Source: Pseudomonas linyingensis
Lineage (GTDB): Bacteria > Pseudomonadota > Gammaproteobacteria > Pseudomonadales > Pseudomonadaceae
Reading direction: 5' to 3'
Assembly (NCBI RefSeq): GCF_900109175.1
Contig: NZ_FNZE01000012.1
Coordinates: 62,001 to 126,000, forward strand
DNA: 64,000 nt
Below the pieces are notes generated by a model, which saw only the letters and a list, made by a program, of their open reading frames with translations, was not told the DNA's origin and did not search any database. Of this stretch, positions 44,740 to 52,251 are shown in pieces. The position numbers and the translations under genes were made by a program. Each line of letters opens with the position of its first letter. The stretch's first letter is position 1.

Positions 44740-45498
44740 CTAGTTGGAGTAAAGCTCGAACTGCATGTTGGCGTAGTTGCTCGCCCCACTGAGGTCCGGG
44801 AACAGCGTCAGGTGGTTGATGTTCATCTGCTCGAGGCCGCGCAGGACGTCGATTCGTTCCGCGTTGGGCAGGTGGATCTTGCGGATGACCGCCCGGTTCG
44901 AGCCGGCGAACTCATGGGCGATCAGCGCTTCCAGCTCCTCGCCGGATTCCGAATAGGAGAACAGGCCGTTCTGGCCGAGCACCCGGGCATTCTCGTCGGA
45001 GTTCGGCGTGTAAAAGCGCACCATCTTCGCCAGATTGGGGCGCTCCTCCACTTCACGCTTGTTCAGCGACACGACGATGCGCTTGCGGGTGTCGTCCTTG
45101 TCGGTGTTGGCGAAGGCGAAGAACGCCGCGGTGTAGGGCGAGTGGGTCCAGTCGACCAGCGGCGTCAGCAGCTCGAAGTGCTGGCCCAGCGCCCACCACT
45201 CCAGCGGCTCGTCGTACTGCGGCGGATTGGCGCCACGCTTGCCGCGGATGGCCATCTTGAAGCGGTTGAGCTGCTCCTGACGCAGCTTGGCGGTCTTCGA
45301 CTTGTCGGCGATCCGTCGGTCGATGGTCGACTCGAGCTTGTAGTAGTCCTTGCGATGGCCGCGATAGATCCAGCCGCAGCCGGGCGAGAAGGTTTCCTGC
45401 ACGTAGTCGATGAAGAAGTTCCACTTGCGGATGTGGATCTCCTCGATGCCGTCGCGGACTCGGCCGGATGTCCAGCGGGGTTGCGTTCCCTTGTTCAT
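44740..45498 (-). CDS. FRG-domain protein
   Basis: The 252-residue soluble protein carries the FRG domain, named for its Phe/Tyr-Arg-Gly motif: GWIYRGHRKDYYKLESTIDR near residues 41-60. Further conserved stretches are LEWWALGQHFELLTPLVDWTHSPYTAAFFAF (about 102-132) and a C-terminal RKIHLPNAERIDVLRGLEQMNINHLTLFPDLSG. FRG-domain proteins are scattered in mobile and defence-related loci and are suspected, not proven, to have an ADP-ribosyltransferase-like or nucleic-acid role. It stands alone between FUSC and a methyltransferase. Its lower Ala content and more mixed codon use than neighbours hint at acquisition. Confidence 0.82.
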   Translation of the reverse strand: MNKGTQPRWTSGRVRDGIEEIHIRKWNFFIDYVQETFSPGCGWIYRGHRKDYYKLESTIDRRIADKSKTAKLRQEQLNRFKMAIRGKRGANPPQYDEPLEWWALGQHFELLTPLVDWTHSPYTAAFFAFANTDKDDTRKRIVVSLNKREVEERPNLAKMVRFYTPNSDENARVLGQNGLFSYSESGEELEALIAHEFAGSNRAVIRKIHLPNAERIDVLRGLEQMNINHLTLFPDLSGASNYANMQFELYSN

Positions 45499-45564
45499 GT
45501 TCGAAAAACCTGTTGGCTGGGTACTGCACCGGGAGCGAACCGCGCGGGCTCGCTCCCGGTTCGG

Positions 45565-46524
45565 TTACGCGGGGTGAGCGGCGGCGCCGTGCTGGGTGAA
45601 CACCAGCGCCTTGAGGCCGCTGTCGGGGTGGATATCGGCGAACTCGGGCGGGTTTTCCAGGCGCTCGACAAAGAGCAGGCTGGGCGCCTCGCTGGCCATG
45701 CCGTCGATCAGGAAGTCGACGCCGATGGCCGGGTCGTTCACGCAGGCCAGTACCGTGCCGTCGGCGGTCAGCAGATCGGGCAGGCGGCGGAGGATCTTCT
45801 GGTAGTCCTTGGTCAGCGCAAAGCTGCCCTTCTGGAAGGACGGCGGATCGATGATGATCAGGTCGTAGGGACCGTACTTCTTCAGCTTGCCCCACGACTT
45901 GAACAGGTCATGGCCGAGGAAGCTCACCCGGTCGAGATCCTGGCCGTTCAGGCGGTGATTGTCGCGCCCGCGGTTCAGCGCCGCCTTGGCCATGTCCAGG
46001 TTGACCACCTGCTCGGCGCCGCCGGCCAGCGCCGCCACCGAAAAGCCGCAGGTATAGGCGAACAGGTTGAGCACCCGCTTGCCCTGCGCCTGCTCCTGCA
46101 CCCAGCGGCGGCCGTAGCGCATGTCGAGGAACAGGCCGTTGTTCTGCTTCCTGCCGATATCCAGCTTGAAGCGCAGGCCATTCTCGCTGATCAGCCATTC
46201 GTCGATGGGCTCGCCGCGCAGGAACTCGGTGGTGCTCTCCGGCAGGTAGCGGTGCTGCAGCAACAGGGTGTGCGCCTGGCTGGCCTGCCAGGCCGGGGAC
46301 TCGCTCAGGGCCATCAGCATCTGCTTCAGTGCGGCCAGCTCGGCCTCGCCCGGCTCGCGGAACAGCGCCACCAGCAGCACGCCCTGCAGCCAGTCCGCGG
46401 TGACATGTTCGAGCCCCGCCCAGCGCCGGCCGCGGCCGTGAAACAGGCGGCGGGTTTCGTCGGGCAGGGAACTCAGGGCGCAGATCAATTGCTCGTGCAG
46501 GGTGGCGATGGCTTGTGGATGCAT
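45565..46524 (-). CDS. Class I SAM-dependent methyltransferase of the RlmI/RlmK type
   Basis: The 319-residue protein has the rRNA methyltransferase layout: a small N-terminal part, then ISENGLRFKLDIGRKQNNGLFLDMRYGRRWV, the SAM loop VLNLFAYTCGFSVAALAGGAEQVVNLDMAK and catalytic IIIDPPSFQKGSFALTKDY. The DPPSF motif and lack of a second catalytic Cys suggest guanine-N2 or N7 methylation like the RlmK half rather than the RlmI cytosine-C5 type, but this is inference. It has no PUA domain. The start at 46524 (MHPQAIATLHEQL) is preferred; the longer frame adds an unlikely tail. Confidence 0.85.
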   Translation of the reverse strand: MHPQAIATLHEQLICALSSLPDETRRLFHGRGRRWAGLEHVTADWLQGVLLVALFREPGEAELAALKQMLMALSESPAWQASQAHTLLLQHRYLPESTTEFLRGEPIDEWLISENGLRFKLDIGRKQNNGLFLDMRYGRRWVQEQAQGKRVLNLFAYTCGFSVAALAGGAEQVVNLDMAKAALNRGRDNHRLNGQDLDRVSFLGHDLFKSWGKLKKYGPYDLIIIDPPSFQKGSFALTKDYQKILRRLPDLLTADGTVLACVNDPAIGVDFLIDGMASEAPSLLFVERLENPPEFADIHPDSGLKALVFTQHGAAAHPA

Positions 46525-46784
46525 GGCTCGGTATCGGGCAGAGGTTGCGGCGTATTTTAAGCGCAGCCGAGGGGCTGGCGGTGCTGCTCCGGCGATGAAA
46601 CGCCGCTGACTGTTCGTGCCGGGGTCCCGACGCAGACGCGTGGCTGCGCGCAAGCGCCCCGCGCCGCAGCCGTCCGGCGGCTATCTGCCGCCACAGGCCG
46701 GACGTCGGGAACGCGGCGGGCGGCGCGTTGTCTGCGCTCCACCAATAAATCCATTCCCGTTCCCACCCACTCGAAGCACTCCCC

Positions 46785-47312
46785 ATGCCTACCCGCCCTG
46801 CCCGCTACCTGTCGATCTGCGTTGCCTCCCTGTTGCTGCTCGCCTGCCCCAGCGCCCCGGCCGCCTCCGGCGCGAACGGCTCGCGGCTCTACCCGGACGA
46901 GGTGAAAGACCTGCTGCGCGAACACAACCGCGCGCGCGCCGATGTCGGCGTGCGGCCGCTGCAATGGTCGCCGCAGGTCGCCAAATCCGCCCAGCGCTGG
47001 GCCGACCGCCTCGCCGACAGCAGTTGCCGCATGCAGCACAGCCGCGGCTCGGGCTACGGCGAGAACCTGTACCGGGCCACCGTCGACCACTACGAGGTGC
47101 GCGACGCCGCCCGGTCCTGGGCGCGGGAGAAACGCCTCTATCGCGGCGGCCCGCTCAAGCGGCACAACTGGGCACCCAGCGGCCACTACACCCAGATGGT
47201 CTGGCGCGACACCCGCCGCCTCGGCTGCGGCGTCAGCGAGTGCGACGACAAGATGATCGTGGTGTGCCACTACGAGCCGAAGGGGAACTTCATAGGGCGG
47301 GCGCCGTATTGA
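46785..47312 (+). CDS. Secreted CAP-domain (SCP/PR-1-like) protein
   Basis: The 175-residue protein has a signal peptide (ending APAASG, near residue 28, with a Cys at 19 that could also be a lipobox, LLACP). The CAP domain follows: LLREHNRARADVGVRPLQWS, SAQRWADRLADSSCRMQHS, the GYGENLY stretch, APSGHYTQMVWRDTRRLGCGV and IVVCHYEPKGNF. These include the two His/Glu cavity residues and the GHYTQMVW signature. Bacterial CAP proteins are extracytoplasmic and of uncertain function. It is divergent from the methyltransferase gene. Confidence 0.92.
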   Translation: MPTRPARYLSICVASLLLLACPSAPAASGANGSRLYPDEVKDLLREHNRARADVGVRPLQWSPQVAKSAQRWADRLADSSCRMQHSRGSGYGENLYRATVDHYEVRDAARSWAREKRLYRGGPLKRHNWAPSGHYTQMVWRDTRRLGCGVSECDDKMIVVCHYEPKGNFIGRAPY

Positions 47313-47334
47313 GGTGATCCGCCGGAGCGCAAAT

Positions 47335-47440
47335 GATGGCTCCCACGCTCCTGCGTGGGAGCCCGACCTCTGGACGCTCTGCGTCCAGCCGCAGGAGCGG
47401 TTTGGAGTACGTGCCCACGCGGCAGCGTGGGCACGATCAA
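47335..47440. repeat. Composite three-hairpin dispersed repeat, copy 1
   Basis: The element holds three consecutive palindromes: GGCTCCCACGC...GCGTGGGAGCC (47338-47363), CTGGACGC...GCGTCCAG (47370-47388) and GTGCCCACGC...GCGTGGGCAC (47411-47434). It starts 22 bases after the CAP gene stop. A second copy lies at 48642-48742. Such composite palindromes recur in many pseudomonad genomes. Confidence 0.8.
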
Positions 47441-47472
47441 TTGCCGGCCTTCCGCCAAGCAGTGTGGTGGGG

Positions 47473-47763
47473 TCAGGCCCGCAGCGGATGCGCCGCCAGC
47501 TCGACGCCCATTGCGCGCATCACCTTCACCACAGTATCAAAACGGGGCTTTGCGCCGGGGGCGAAGGCCTTGTACAGGCTTGCGCGTCCCAGACCGGAGT
47601 CCCGGGCGATCTGCGCCATGCCGCGCGCCTTGGCGACGTGGCCGACGGCGCGAATCAGTTCGTCGATATCGCCCTCGGCCAGCACCTGGGACAGGTATTC
47701 GCTGATGGCTTCCTCGCTGTCGAGCAGCGCCGCCAGGTCGAACTCGGTAATCACGGGTTTCAT
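47473..47763 (-). CDS. HigA-type antitoxin (putative addiction-module antidote protein)
   Basis: The 96-residue protein has the family start (MKPVITEFDLAALLDSEEAISEYLSQVL) and an XRE-like helix-turn-helix (ARGMAQIARDSGLGRASLYKAF, about residues 45-66). This is the antidote half of a reversed-order HigBA-type system. It overlaps the preceding toxin frame by four bases (ATGA). The toxin gene carries an early amber codon, so the antitoxin may now be a solitary regulator acting on the palindrome at 48066. No ribosome site other than the coupled one is evident. Confidence 0.88.
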   Translation of the reverse strand: MKPVITEFDLAALLDSEEAISEYLSQVLAEGDIDELIRAVGHVAKARGMAQIARDSGLGRASLYKAFAPGAKPRFDTVVKVMRAMGVELAAHPLRA

Positions 47764-48056
47764 TCGATCTCTCCAGCCAGCCTCTTGGCCAGCGCAATGT
47801 CACGCGACTGCGAGGACTTGTCCCCACCGCACAGCAGCAGAATCAGCATCTCGCCACGCCGCGTGAAGTACAGCCGGTAGCCCGGTCCAACATCCACACG
47901 CATCTCCGAAACTCCCTCGCCCACCGGCTTCACGTCGCCCAGATTGCCGGCCGCAGCACGGTCTATGCGCCGGGCGATGGCGATCCTGGCGCGCAGGTCG
48001 CGCAACGCGGTGTGCCAGTTGGCGAAGGTGTCGGTTTGCTAGATGAGGTAGGCCAT
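47760..48056 (-). pseudogene. RelE/HigB-type toxin with premature amber codon
   Basis: From ATG 48056 the frame reads M-A-Y-L-I-amber-Q-T-D-T-F-A-N-W-H-T-A-L-R-D-L and continues in the same frame to the stop at 47760, giving the full ~98-codon killer protein of the addiction-module family apart from one TAG at 48039-48041 (codon 6). The rest (RIDRAAAGNLGDVKPVGEGV, MRVDVGPGYRLYFTRRGE, LLLCGGDKSSQSRDI) is intact and retains conserved toxin residues. A single A-to-T change from AAG would explain the stop. Restart at the TTG at 48005 would drop the first helix. The gene is most likely inactive, unless the base is a sequencing error. Confidence 0.8.
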
Positions 48057-48065
48057 GCGTCAAGT

Positions 48066-48081
48066 GTATCCGAGTGGATAC
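48066..48081. promoter_or_regulatory. Palindrome before the toxin-antitoxin operon
   Basis: GTATCC-GAGT-GGATAC is a perfect inverted repeat ten bases before the toxin ATG on the minus strand. Type II antitoxins usually repress their own operon at such a site, so this is the expected HigA-type operator. Confidence 0.65.
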
Positions 48082-48124
48082 GTTGCGCAAGCGCCACCCG
48101 GCTGCAGGCTCGACCTAGAGCGGC

Positions 48125-48544
48125 TCATTCCCCGTGCAAGGTCACCACCACTGTCCGCGCCCCGCCATGATCGCGGTGCTCGCACAGGTAGATGCCCTGC
48201 CAGGTACCCAGATTCGGCCGCCCGTTGCTGATCGGCAGGCTCAGGCTGTTGCCCAGCAGGCTGCTCTTGATGTGAGCGGGGAGGTCGTCGCTGCCTTCGA
48301 GGGTGTGCTGGTAGTAGGGCTCGTCCTCGGGGACGGCGCGGTTGAACCAGGCCTCGAAGTCGCTGCGCACCGTCGGGTCGGCGTTTTCGTTGAGGGTCAG
48401 GGAGGCGGAGGTGTGCTGGATGAACACATGCATCAGCCCGACGCGCATCTCGCGGATCGCCGGGCAGTGGGCGAGGATTTCGTCGGTGACCAGATGGAAG
48501 CCGCGATGGCGGGGTTTGAGCTGGAGGCGGTATTGGTGCCACAT
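48125..48544 (-). CDS. yjbQ: YjbQ/UPF0047 family protein
   Basis: The 139-residue protein matches the YjbQ family (secondary thiamine-phosphate synthase-like enzyme): HRGFHLVTDEILAHCP, VGLMHVFIQHTSASLTLNENADP and TLEGSDDLPAHIKSSLLGNSLSLPISNGRPNLGTWQGIYLCEHRD. The HTSASLTLNEN motif and the later His/Asp residues bind a metal. Length is standard (about 138). E. coli YjbQ has weak thiamine-phosphate synthase activity; the true role is unsettled. It stands alone between two copies of a dispersed repeat. Confidence 0.93.
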   Translation of the reverse strand: MWHQYRLQLKPRHRGFHLVTDEILAHCPAIREMRVGLMHVFIQHTSASLTLNENADPTVRSDFEAWFNRAVPEDEPYYQHTLEGSDDLPAHIKSSLLGNSLSLPISNGRPNLGTWQGIYLCEHRDHGGARTVVVTLHGE

Positions 48545-48641
48545 GGTCCGGCGCCCTGCGGGGAGGGAAAGGGAGCGGGATTATTTGCTGTGGTGGGGAG
48601 AAGGTCAAAAGCCGCGCGCTCCGCTGTGGGTAACTTCTCCT

Positions 48642-48742
48642 GATGGCTCCCACGCTCCGGTGTGGGAGCCTGAGTTCTGGACGCTCCGCGTCCAGCCACA
48701 GGAGCGGCTCAGCGTGAGTGCCCACGCGGGGGGCACGATCAA
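48642..48742. repeat. Composite three-hairpin dispersed repeat, copy 2
   Basis: The copy begins GATGGCTCCCACGCTCC and reproduces the order of the three palindromes in the copy at 47335, including CTGGACGC...GCGTCCAG and ending GTGCCCACGCGG...GGGCAC-GATCA. It has a few substitutions and a shorter third hairpin. The two copies are in the same orientation and flank the toxin-antitoxin and yjbQ genes. Confidence 0.8.
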
Positions 48743-48783
48743 ACAACTCGCGCAGCGATTGTCCGCCTCTGCCGAGACGGATC

Positions 48784-48811
48784 GGTGGACAAGACTGCGC
48801 CGTTGTCCACC
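48784..48811. repeat. Inverted repeat of the dispersed GGTGGACAA type
   Basis: GGTGGACAA (48784-48792) and TTGTCCACC (48803-48811) pair perfectly around a ten-base loop. I recall this sequence as a frequent dispersed palindrome in related pseudomonads. It is probably a REP-like element rather than a gene-specific site. Confidence 0.65.
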
Positions 48812-48895
48812 CTACTTCCTACCGATCCGGCAGTTGTATAGGCTGTGGTCAGCTGTCGATGGTCTTTGATATCAATTGCTCAAATGGGAGAGCAT

Positions 48896-49375
48896 ATGGA
48901 ACTGACAGAAAAACAAGCTCTAATCAGGCTCAGCATGCTGAATGCCGAGGTTGTTGATGCGGACTTTGAGGAAGTCATGGTTTCTAAGATTAGCTCTGGC
49001 TGGCCGCCGGAGTTGATGACTAGACTAGAGGGGCTCTGGGGTGTGACCAAGAGGATGGCAGGGGAGTCCGTTGCCATTGGAAAAATCATTCTCATGAAAG
49101 TTTTTGAATTCGTGGAGAATAATCCGAAAGTATTTGTTGGAGCTGCGGTTGGTGCTGCCTTCAGTGTGTTGGCTTCTGGTATTCCATTTGTCGGCGCGAT
49201 TATCGCCCCATATGTTGCGGCCATTGGTGCACTGACAGGAGCAGCTGTGGGTGCAGCAATGCAGACCCCCAAAGCTGACGGAAGCATAGAGTCTGGACTT
49301 ATTACTCTTGCTGAGAGTTTTTTTGGCTTGTTTGTCGCTATATTCAAGGCTGTCAAAAGCCATCTGAATGATTGA
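48896..49375 (+). CDS. Unknown 159-residue glycine/alanine-rich hydrophobic protein (AT-richer gene)
   Basis: I do not recognise the family. Residues 1-55 are soluble and mostly helical (MELTEKQALIRLSMLNAEVV). Residues about 79-122 form a long hydrophobic Gly/Ala-rich stretch with glycine-zipper spacing (VGAAVGAAFSVLASGIPFVG then APYVAAIGALTGAAVGAAM), and 141-151 is a short hydrophobic helix (FFGLFVAIFKA). No signal peptide is seen. ATG 48896 has GGGAG five bases upstream and is preferred over an in-frame start at 48845. Codon use is visibly AT-richer than the neighbours. The next gene, 18 bases on, encodes a similar type of protein, so the two form an operon. Confidence 0.8.
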   Translation: MELTEKQALIRLSMLNAEVVDADFEEVMVSKISSGWPPELMTRLEGLWGVTKRMAGESVAIGKIILMKVFEFVENNPKVFVGAAVGAAFSVLASGIPFVGAIIAPYVAAIGALTGAAVGAAMQTPKADGSIESGLITLAESFFGLFVAIFKAVKSHLND

Positions 49376-49393
49376 TGCCTAGGAGGTGCCCTG

Positions 49394-49960
49394 ATGAGTG
49401 ATAGTCAGGACGCTGCGAGAAAGGAGCTAACAGAATCCGACTACCGTAACGCCATAGAAAAGCTTAAAAGGCGTGACAGGGTTGGTCTTGCTGGCGAAGT
49501 CGGTGTAACTGCAGGTGCAGCTGTTGCAGGTGCAGCTTCTGCAGGTGCTATCGCCAGTTCGGTAGGTGCAACTACCTTGTTAGGCTCGAGTACGCTTGCA
49601 AGTGCTTTGGGTGGTGTTTTTGTTACAACCACTCCGATTGGCTGGGTGGTTGGCGCTGCGGCAGTCGCAGGATTGGCGGGCTATGGAGTATCCAAACTGA
49701 TCCGTTCTGGTGCGCGTCAGGATGCTGTTCGTGAAGGCTACATAAAATCAATCTCGAAAAAAATTTGTGTGACTCATGAAAGTCAATCGTTAACGGTTAT
49801 TGTCGACGAAAAATCGGAGCTCTTTGAGTCTGTAGGGATTCTCGTGACGGCCGGGAAGATCGAGAAAGAGATTGCAGGTGGGATCATCCGTCTTGTCGAG
49901 TCAAGGAAACTGGATGTCGCTTTGGCAAGGCGTAGGGTTATCGATTTGGTTGAGGAGTAA
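49394..49960 (+). CDS. Unknown 188-residue protein with long glycine-rich hydrophobic core (AT-richer gene)
   Basis: I do not recognise the family. A charged N-terminus (residues 1-32, KELTESDYRNAIEKLKRRDR) leads into a 65-residue hydrophobic Gly/Ala/Ser/Thr stretch (38-104: AGAAVAGAASAGAIASSVGA, then GGVFVTTTPIGWVVGAAAVAG) and a soluble C-terminal domain (about 110-188, ending ALARRRVIDLVEE). Such a core could insert as a hairpin or oligomerise. AGGAGG lies five bases before the ATG. It is coupled to the upstream gene, shares its AT-rich codon use and is followed by a clear terminator. A pore-forming, toxin/immunity or membrane-stress role is possible but unproven. Confidence 0.8.
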   Translation: MSDSQDAARKELTESDYRNAIEKLKRRDRVGLAGEVGVTAGAAVAGAASAGAIASSVGATTLLGSSTLASALGGVFVTTTPIGWVVGAAAVAGLAGYGVSKLIRSGARQDAVREGYIKSISKKICVTHESQSLTVIVDEKSELFESVGILVTAGKIEKEIAGGIIRLVESRKLDVALARRRVIDLVEE

Positions 49961-50013
49961 TGAACTCTGTTCAGGCGGTCAATTCCGTGTGGTAAGAGTC
50001 AACATCTACGAAC

Positions 50014-50051
50014 AAGCCGCTGCTCCCTCCCGGAAGTAGCGGCTTTCTTTT
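50014..50051. terminator. Terminator after the AT-rich gene pair
   Basis: AAGCCGCT (50014-50021) pairs with AGCGGCTT (50038-50045), followed by TCTTTT. It lies 54 bases after the last gene of the pair. Read from the other side it can also stop trpBA transcripts, which end 27 bases away. Confidence 0.82.
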
Positions 50052-50077
50052 ACCTCAAGCGCAGGTGAAGTGAGGGC

Positions 50078-50887
50078 TTACCTCCTCGCCCCTCTTACCC
50101 CCTCCGCCAACTCCCGACACAACCCCAACACCCCACTCACCGCCTCAGCCGGCGAAGCAGCCTTGGCAATCCTGTCGATCAAAGCCGACCCCACTACCGC
50201 GCCATCGGCGCGTTTGGCCACTTCGGCGGCGTGTTCGGGGGTGCGGATGCCGAAGCCGATGCACAGCGGCAGGTCGGTGTGGCGGCGCAGGCGGACGACC
50301 GCTTCTTCTACCTGTTCCATGCTCGCCGCGCCGGCGCCGGTGACGCCGGCGACCGAGACGTAGTAGACGAAGCCGGAGCTGCCGTTGAGCACGGTCGGCA
50401 GGCGGGCATCGTCGGTGGTCGGGGTGGTCAGGCGGATGAAGTCGATGCCAGCGGCCTGGGCCGGGTCGCACAGTTCGTCGTTGTGCTCCGGCGGCAGGTC
50501 GACCACGATCAGGCCGTCGACGCCGGCTTCCTTGGCGTCGGCGACGAAGCGCGCCACGCCGTAGCAGAAGATCGGGTTGTAGTAGCCCATCAGCACCAGC
50601 GGGGTGTCCTGGTTGGTGGCGCGGAACTCGCGGACCATCTGCAGGGTTTTCGCCATGTTCTGGCCGTTGCCGAGGGCGCGGATGTTGGCCAGCTGGATGG
50701 CCGGGCCGTCGGCCATCGGGTCGGTGAACGGCATGCCCAGCTCGATCACGTCGGCGCCGGCGTCCGGCAGGCCCTTGAGGATTTCCAGCGAGGTGGCGTA
50801 GTCCGGGTCGCCGGCGGTGACGAAGGTGACCAGGGCGGCGCGGTTCTCTTGCTTCAGTGCGGCGAAGCGGCTCTGCAGGCGGCTCAT
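50078..50887 (-). CDS. trpA: Tryptophan synthase alpha chain
   Basis: TrpA splits indole-3-glycerol phosphate to indole and glyceraldehyde-3-phosphate. The 269-residue TIM-barrel protein has [18 protein letters not shown], the catalytic segment [20 protein letters not shown] with the catalytic Glu and Asp, [12 protein letters not shown] and the phosphate-site [12 protein letters not shown]. The ATG overlaps the trpB stop (ATGA), so the two subunits are coupled for equal synthesis. The gene is the last in the trpBA operon and converges on the AT-rich pair. Confidence 0.98.
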   Translation of the reverse strand: MSRLQSRFAALKQENRAALVTFVTAGDPDYATSLEILKGLPDAGADVIELGMPFTDPMADGPAIQLANIRALGNGQNMAKTLQMVREFRATNQDTPLVLMGYYNPIFCYGVARFVADAKEAGVDGLIVVDLPPEHNDELCDPAQAAGIDFIRLTTPTTDDARLPTVLNGSSGFVYYVSVAGVTGAGAASMEQVEEAVVRLRRHTDLPLCIGFGIRTPEHAAEVAKRADGAVVGSALIDRIAKAASPAEAVSGVLGLCRELAEGVRGARR

Positions 50888-52116
50888 GCGCGGGTCTCCT
50901 CGGCGGCGGCTTGTTCATCAAGTGACAGGTAGTGCATCACGGTCTGCATGTCCTTGTCGCCGCGGCCGGACAGGTTGATCACCATCAGGTGGTCCTTGGG
51001 CAGGCTGGGCGCGCGCTTGAATGCTTCGGCCAGGGCGTGGGACGACTCCAGCGCCGGGATGATGCCCTCCAGGCGGCAGCACTTCTGGAAGGCCTGCATG
51101 GCTTCGTCGTCGGTGATCGGCACGTATTCGACGCGGCCGACCTGGTGCAGCCAGGCGTGCTCGGGGCCGACGCCGGGGTAGTCGAGGCCGGCGGAGATCG
51201 AGTGGGCGTCGGTGATCTGGCCGTCGGCGTCCTGCAGCAGGTAGGTGCGGTTGCCGTGCAGCACGCCCGGCGCGCCGCCGGCCATGCTGGCAGCGTGCTT
51301 GCCGGTGTCGACACCGTGGCCGGCCGCCTCGACGCCGACGATCTTCACGCTCGGCTCGTCGAGGAATTCGTGGAACAGGCCGATGGCGTTGGAGCCGCCG
51401 CCGATGCAGGCGACCAGCGAGTCGGGCAGGCGGCCTTCCTGGGCGAGCATCTGCGCGCGGGTTTCCTTGCCGATCACCGACTGGAAGTCGCGGACCATGG
51501 CCGGGTAGGGGTGCGGGCCGGCGGCGGTGCCGATCAGGTAGAAGGTGTCGTGGACGTTGGTCACCCAGTCGCGCAGCGCCTCGTTCATGGCGTCCTTGAG
51601 GGTGCCGGTGCCGGCGGTGACCGGGATGACCGTGGCGCCGAGCAGCTTCATGCGGAAGACGTTGGCCTGCTGGCGGTCGATGTCGGTGGTGCCCATGTAC
51701 ACCACGCACTCGAGGCCGAAGCGTGCGGCGACGGTGGCGCTGGCCACGCCGTGCATGCCGGCGCCGGTCTCGGCGATGATGCGCTTCTTGCCCATGCGCC
51801 GGGCCAGCAGGATCTGGCCGATGCAGTTGTTGATCTTGTGTGCGCCGGTGTGGTTCAGCTCCTCGCGCTTGAGGTAGATCTTCGCGCCGCCGCAGTGCTC
51901 GGTCAGGCGCTCGGCGAAGTACAGCGGGCTCGGGCGGCCGATGTAGTCGCGCTGGAAGTAGGCCAGCTCTTCGAGGAAGGCCGGATCCTTCTTGGCCTTC
52001 TCGTATTCGGCGGCCAGGTCGTTGATCAGCGGCATCAGGGTTTCGGCGACGAACTGGCCGCCGAACGGGCCGAACAGCCCGCGCGGGTCGGGGCCGTGGG
52101 AATAAGTCTGGGTCAT
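50884..52116 (-). CDS. trpB: Tryptophan synthase beta chain
   Basis: TrpB condenses indole with serine using PLP. The 410-residue protein shows [20 protein letters not shown], the PLP lysine in [13 protein letters not shown], the [15 protein letters not shown] channel region and the PLP-phosphate loop [16 protein letters not shown] used ATG 52116 ([13 protein letters not shown]), since the upstream in-frame start has no ribosome site. The LysR gene trpI is divergent, with a TrpI-type box in the gap, as in other pseudomonads where trpBA is induced by indoleglycerol phosphate. Confidence 0.98.
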   Translation of the reverse strand: MTQTYSHGPDPRGLFGPFGGQFVAETLMPLINDLAAEYEKAKKDPAFLEELAYFQRDYIGRPSPLYFAERLTEHCGGAKIYLKREELNHTGAHKINNCIGQILLARRMGKKRIIAETGAGMHGVASATVAARFGLECVVYMGTTDIDRQQANVFRMKLLGATVIPVTAGTGTLKDAMNEALRDWVTNVHDTFYLIGTAAGPHPYPAMVRDFQSVIGKETRAQMLAQEGRLPDSLVACIGGGSNAIGLFHEFLDEPSVKIVGVEAAGHGVDTGKHAASMAGGAPGVLHGNRTYLLQDADGQITDAHSISAGLDYPGVGPEHAWLHQVGRVEYVPITDDEAMQAFQKCCRLEGIIPALESSHALAEAFKRAPSLPKDHLMVINLSGRGDKDMQTVMHYLSLDEQAAAEETRA

Positions 52117-52233
52117 GCGGTGCTCCTGTAGGGGGCGAGGGCAGGCGCCTGGGGTGGCTGCGGGCAAGTCTTGCCGATGGCGACAAACTAACCAATGGCG
52201 GGCGGCGAGAAAAGCGATAAGATCGCCACAACC

Positions 52234-52250
52234 TGTCAGGAAAACTCACA
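52234..52250. promoter_or_regulatory. TrpI-type operator
   Basis: TGTCAG-GAAAA-CTCACA differs at one base from the TrpI site pattern TGTGAG-N5-CTCACA. It ends one base before the trpI ATG and covers its ribosome-binding region, which fits autorepression of trpI together with activation of trpBA, 118 bases away. Confidence 0.75.
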
Positions 52251-52251
52251 G

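Larger units (their letters stand above)
48545..48895. other. Gene-free repeat-rich spacer
   Basis: These 351 bases contain no supported gene. They hold the second copy of the composite palindrome (48642-48742), a separate inverted repeat (48784-48811), and from about 48835 an AT-richer stretch leading into the next gene, where GGGAG (48886-48890) is its ribosome site. Promoters for the AT-rich pair should lie in the last 80 bases. Confidence 0.55.

Noticed and set aside
48005..48005. TTG at 48005 as a real start for the toxin
   Set aside because: It would remove the first conserved helix, and there is no Shine-Dalgarno; the intact family start lies in the same frame at 48056 and is interrupted by TAG.
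47335..48811. CRISPR array
   Set aside because: The repeats here are two copies of a composite palindrome and one other dyad, without the regular repeat-spacer pattern or cas genes.
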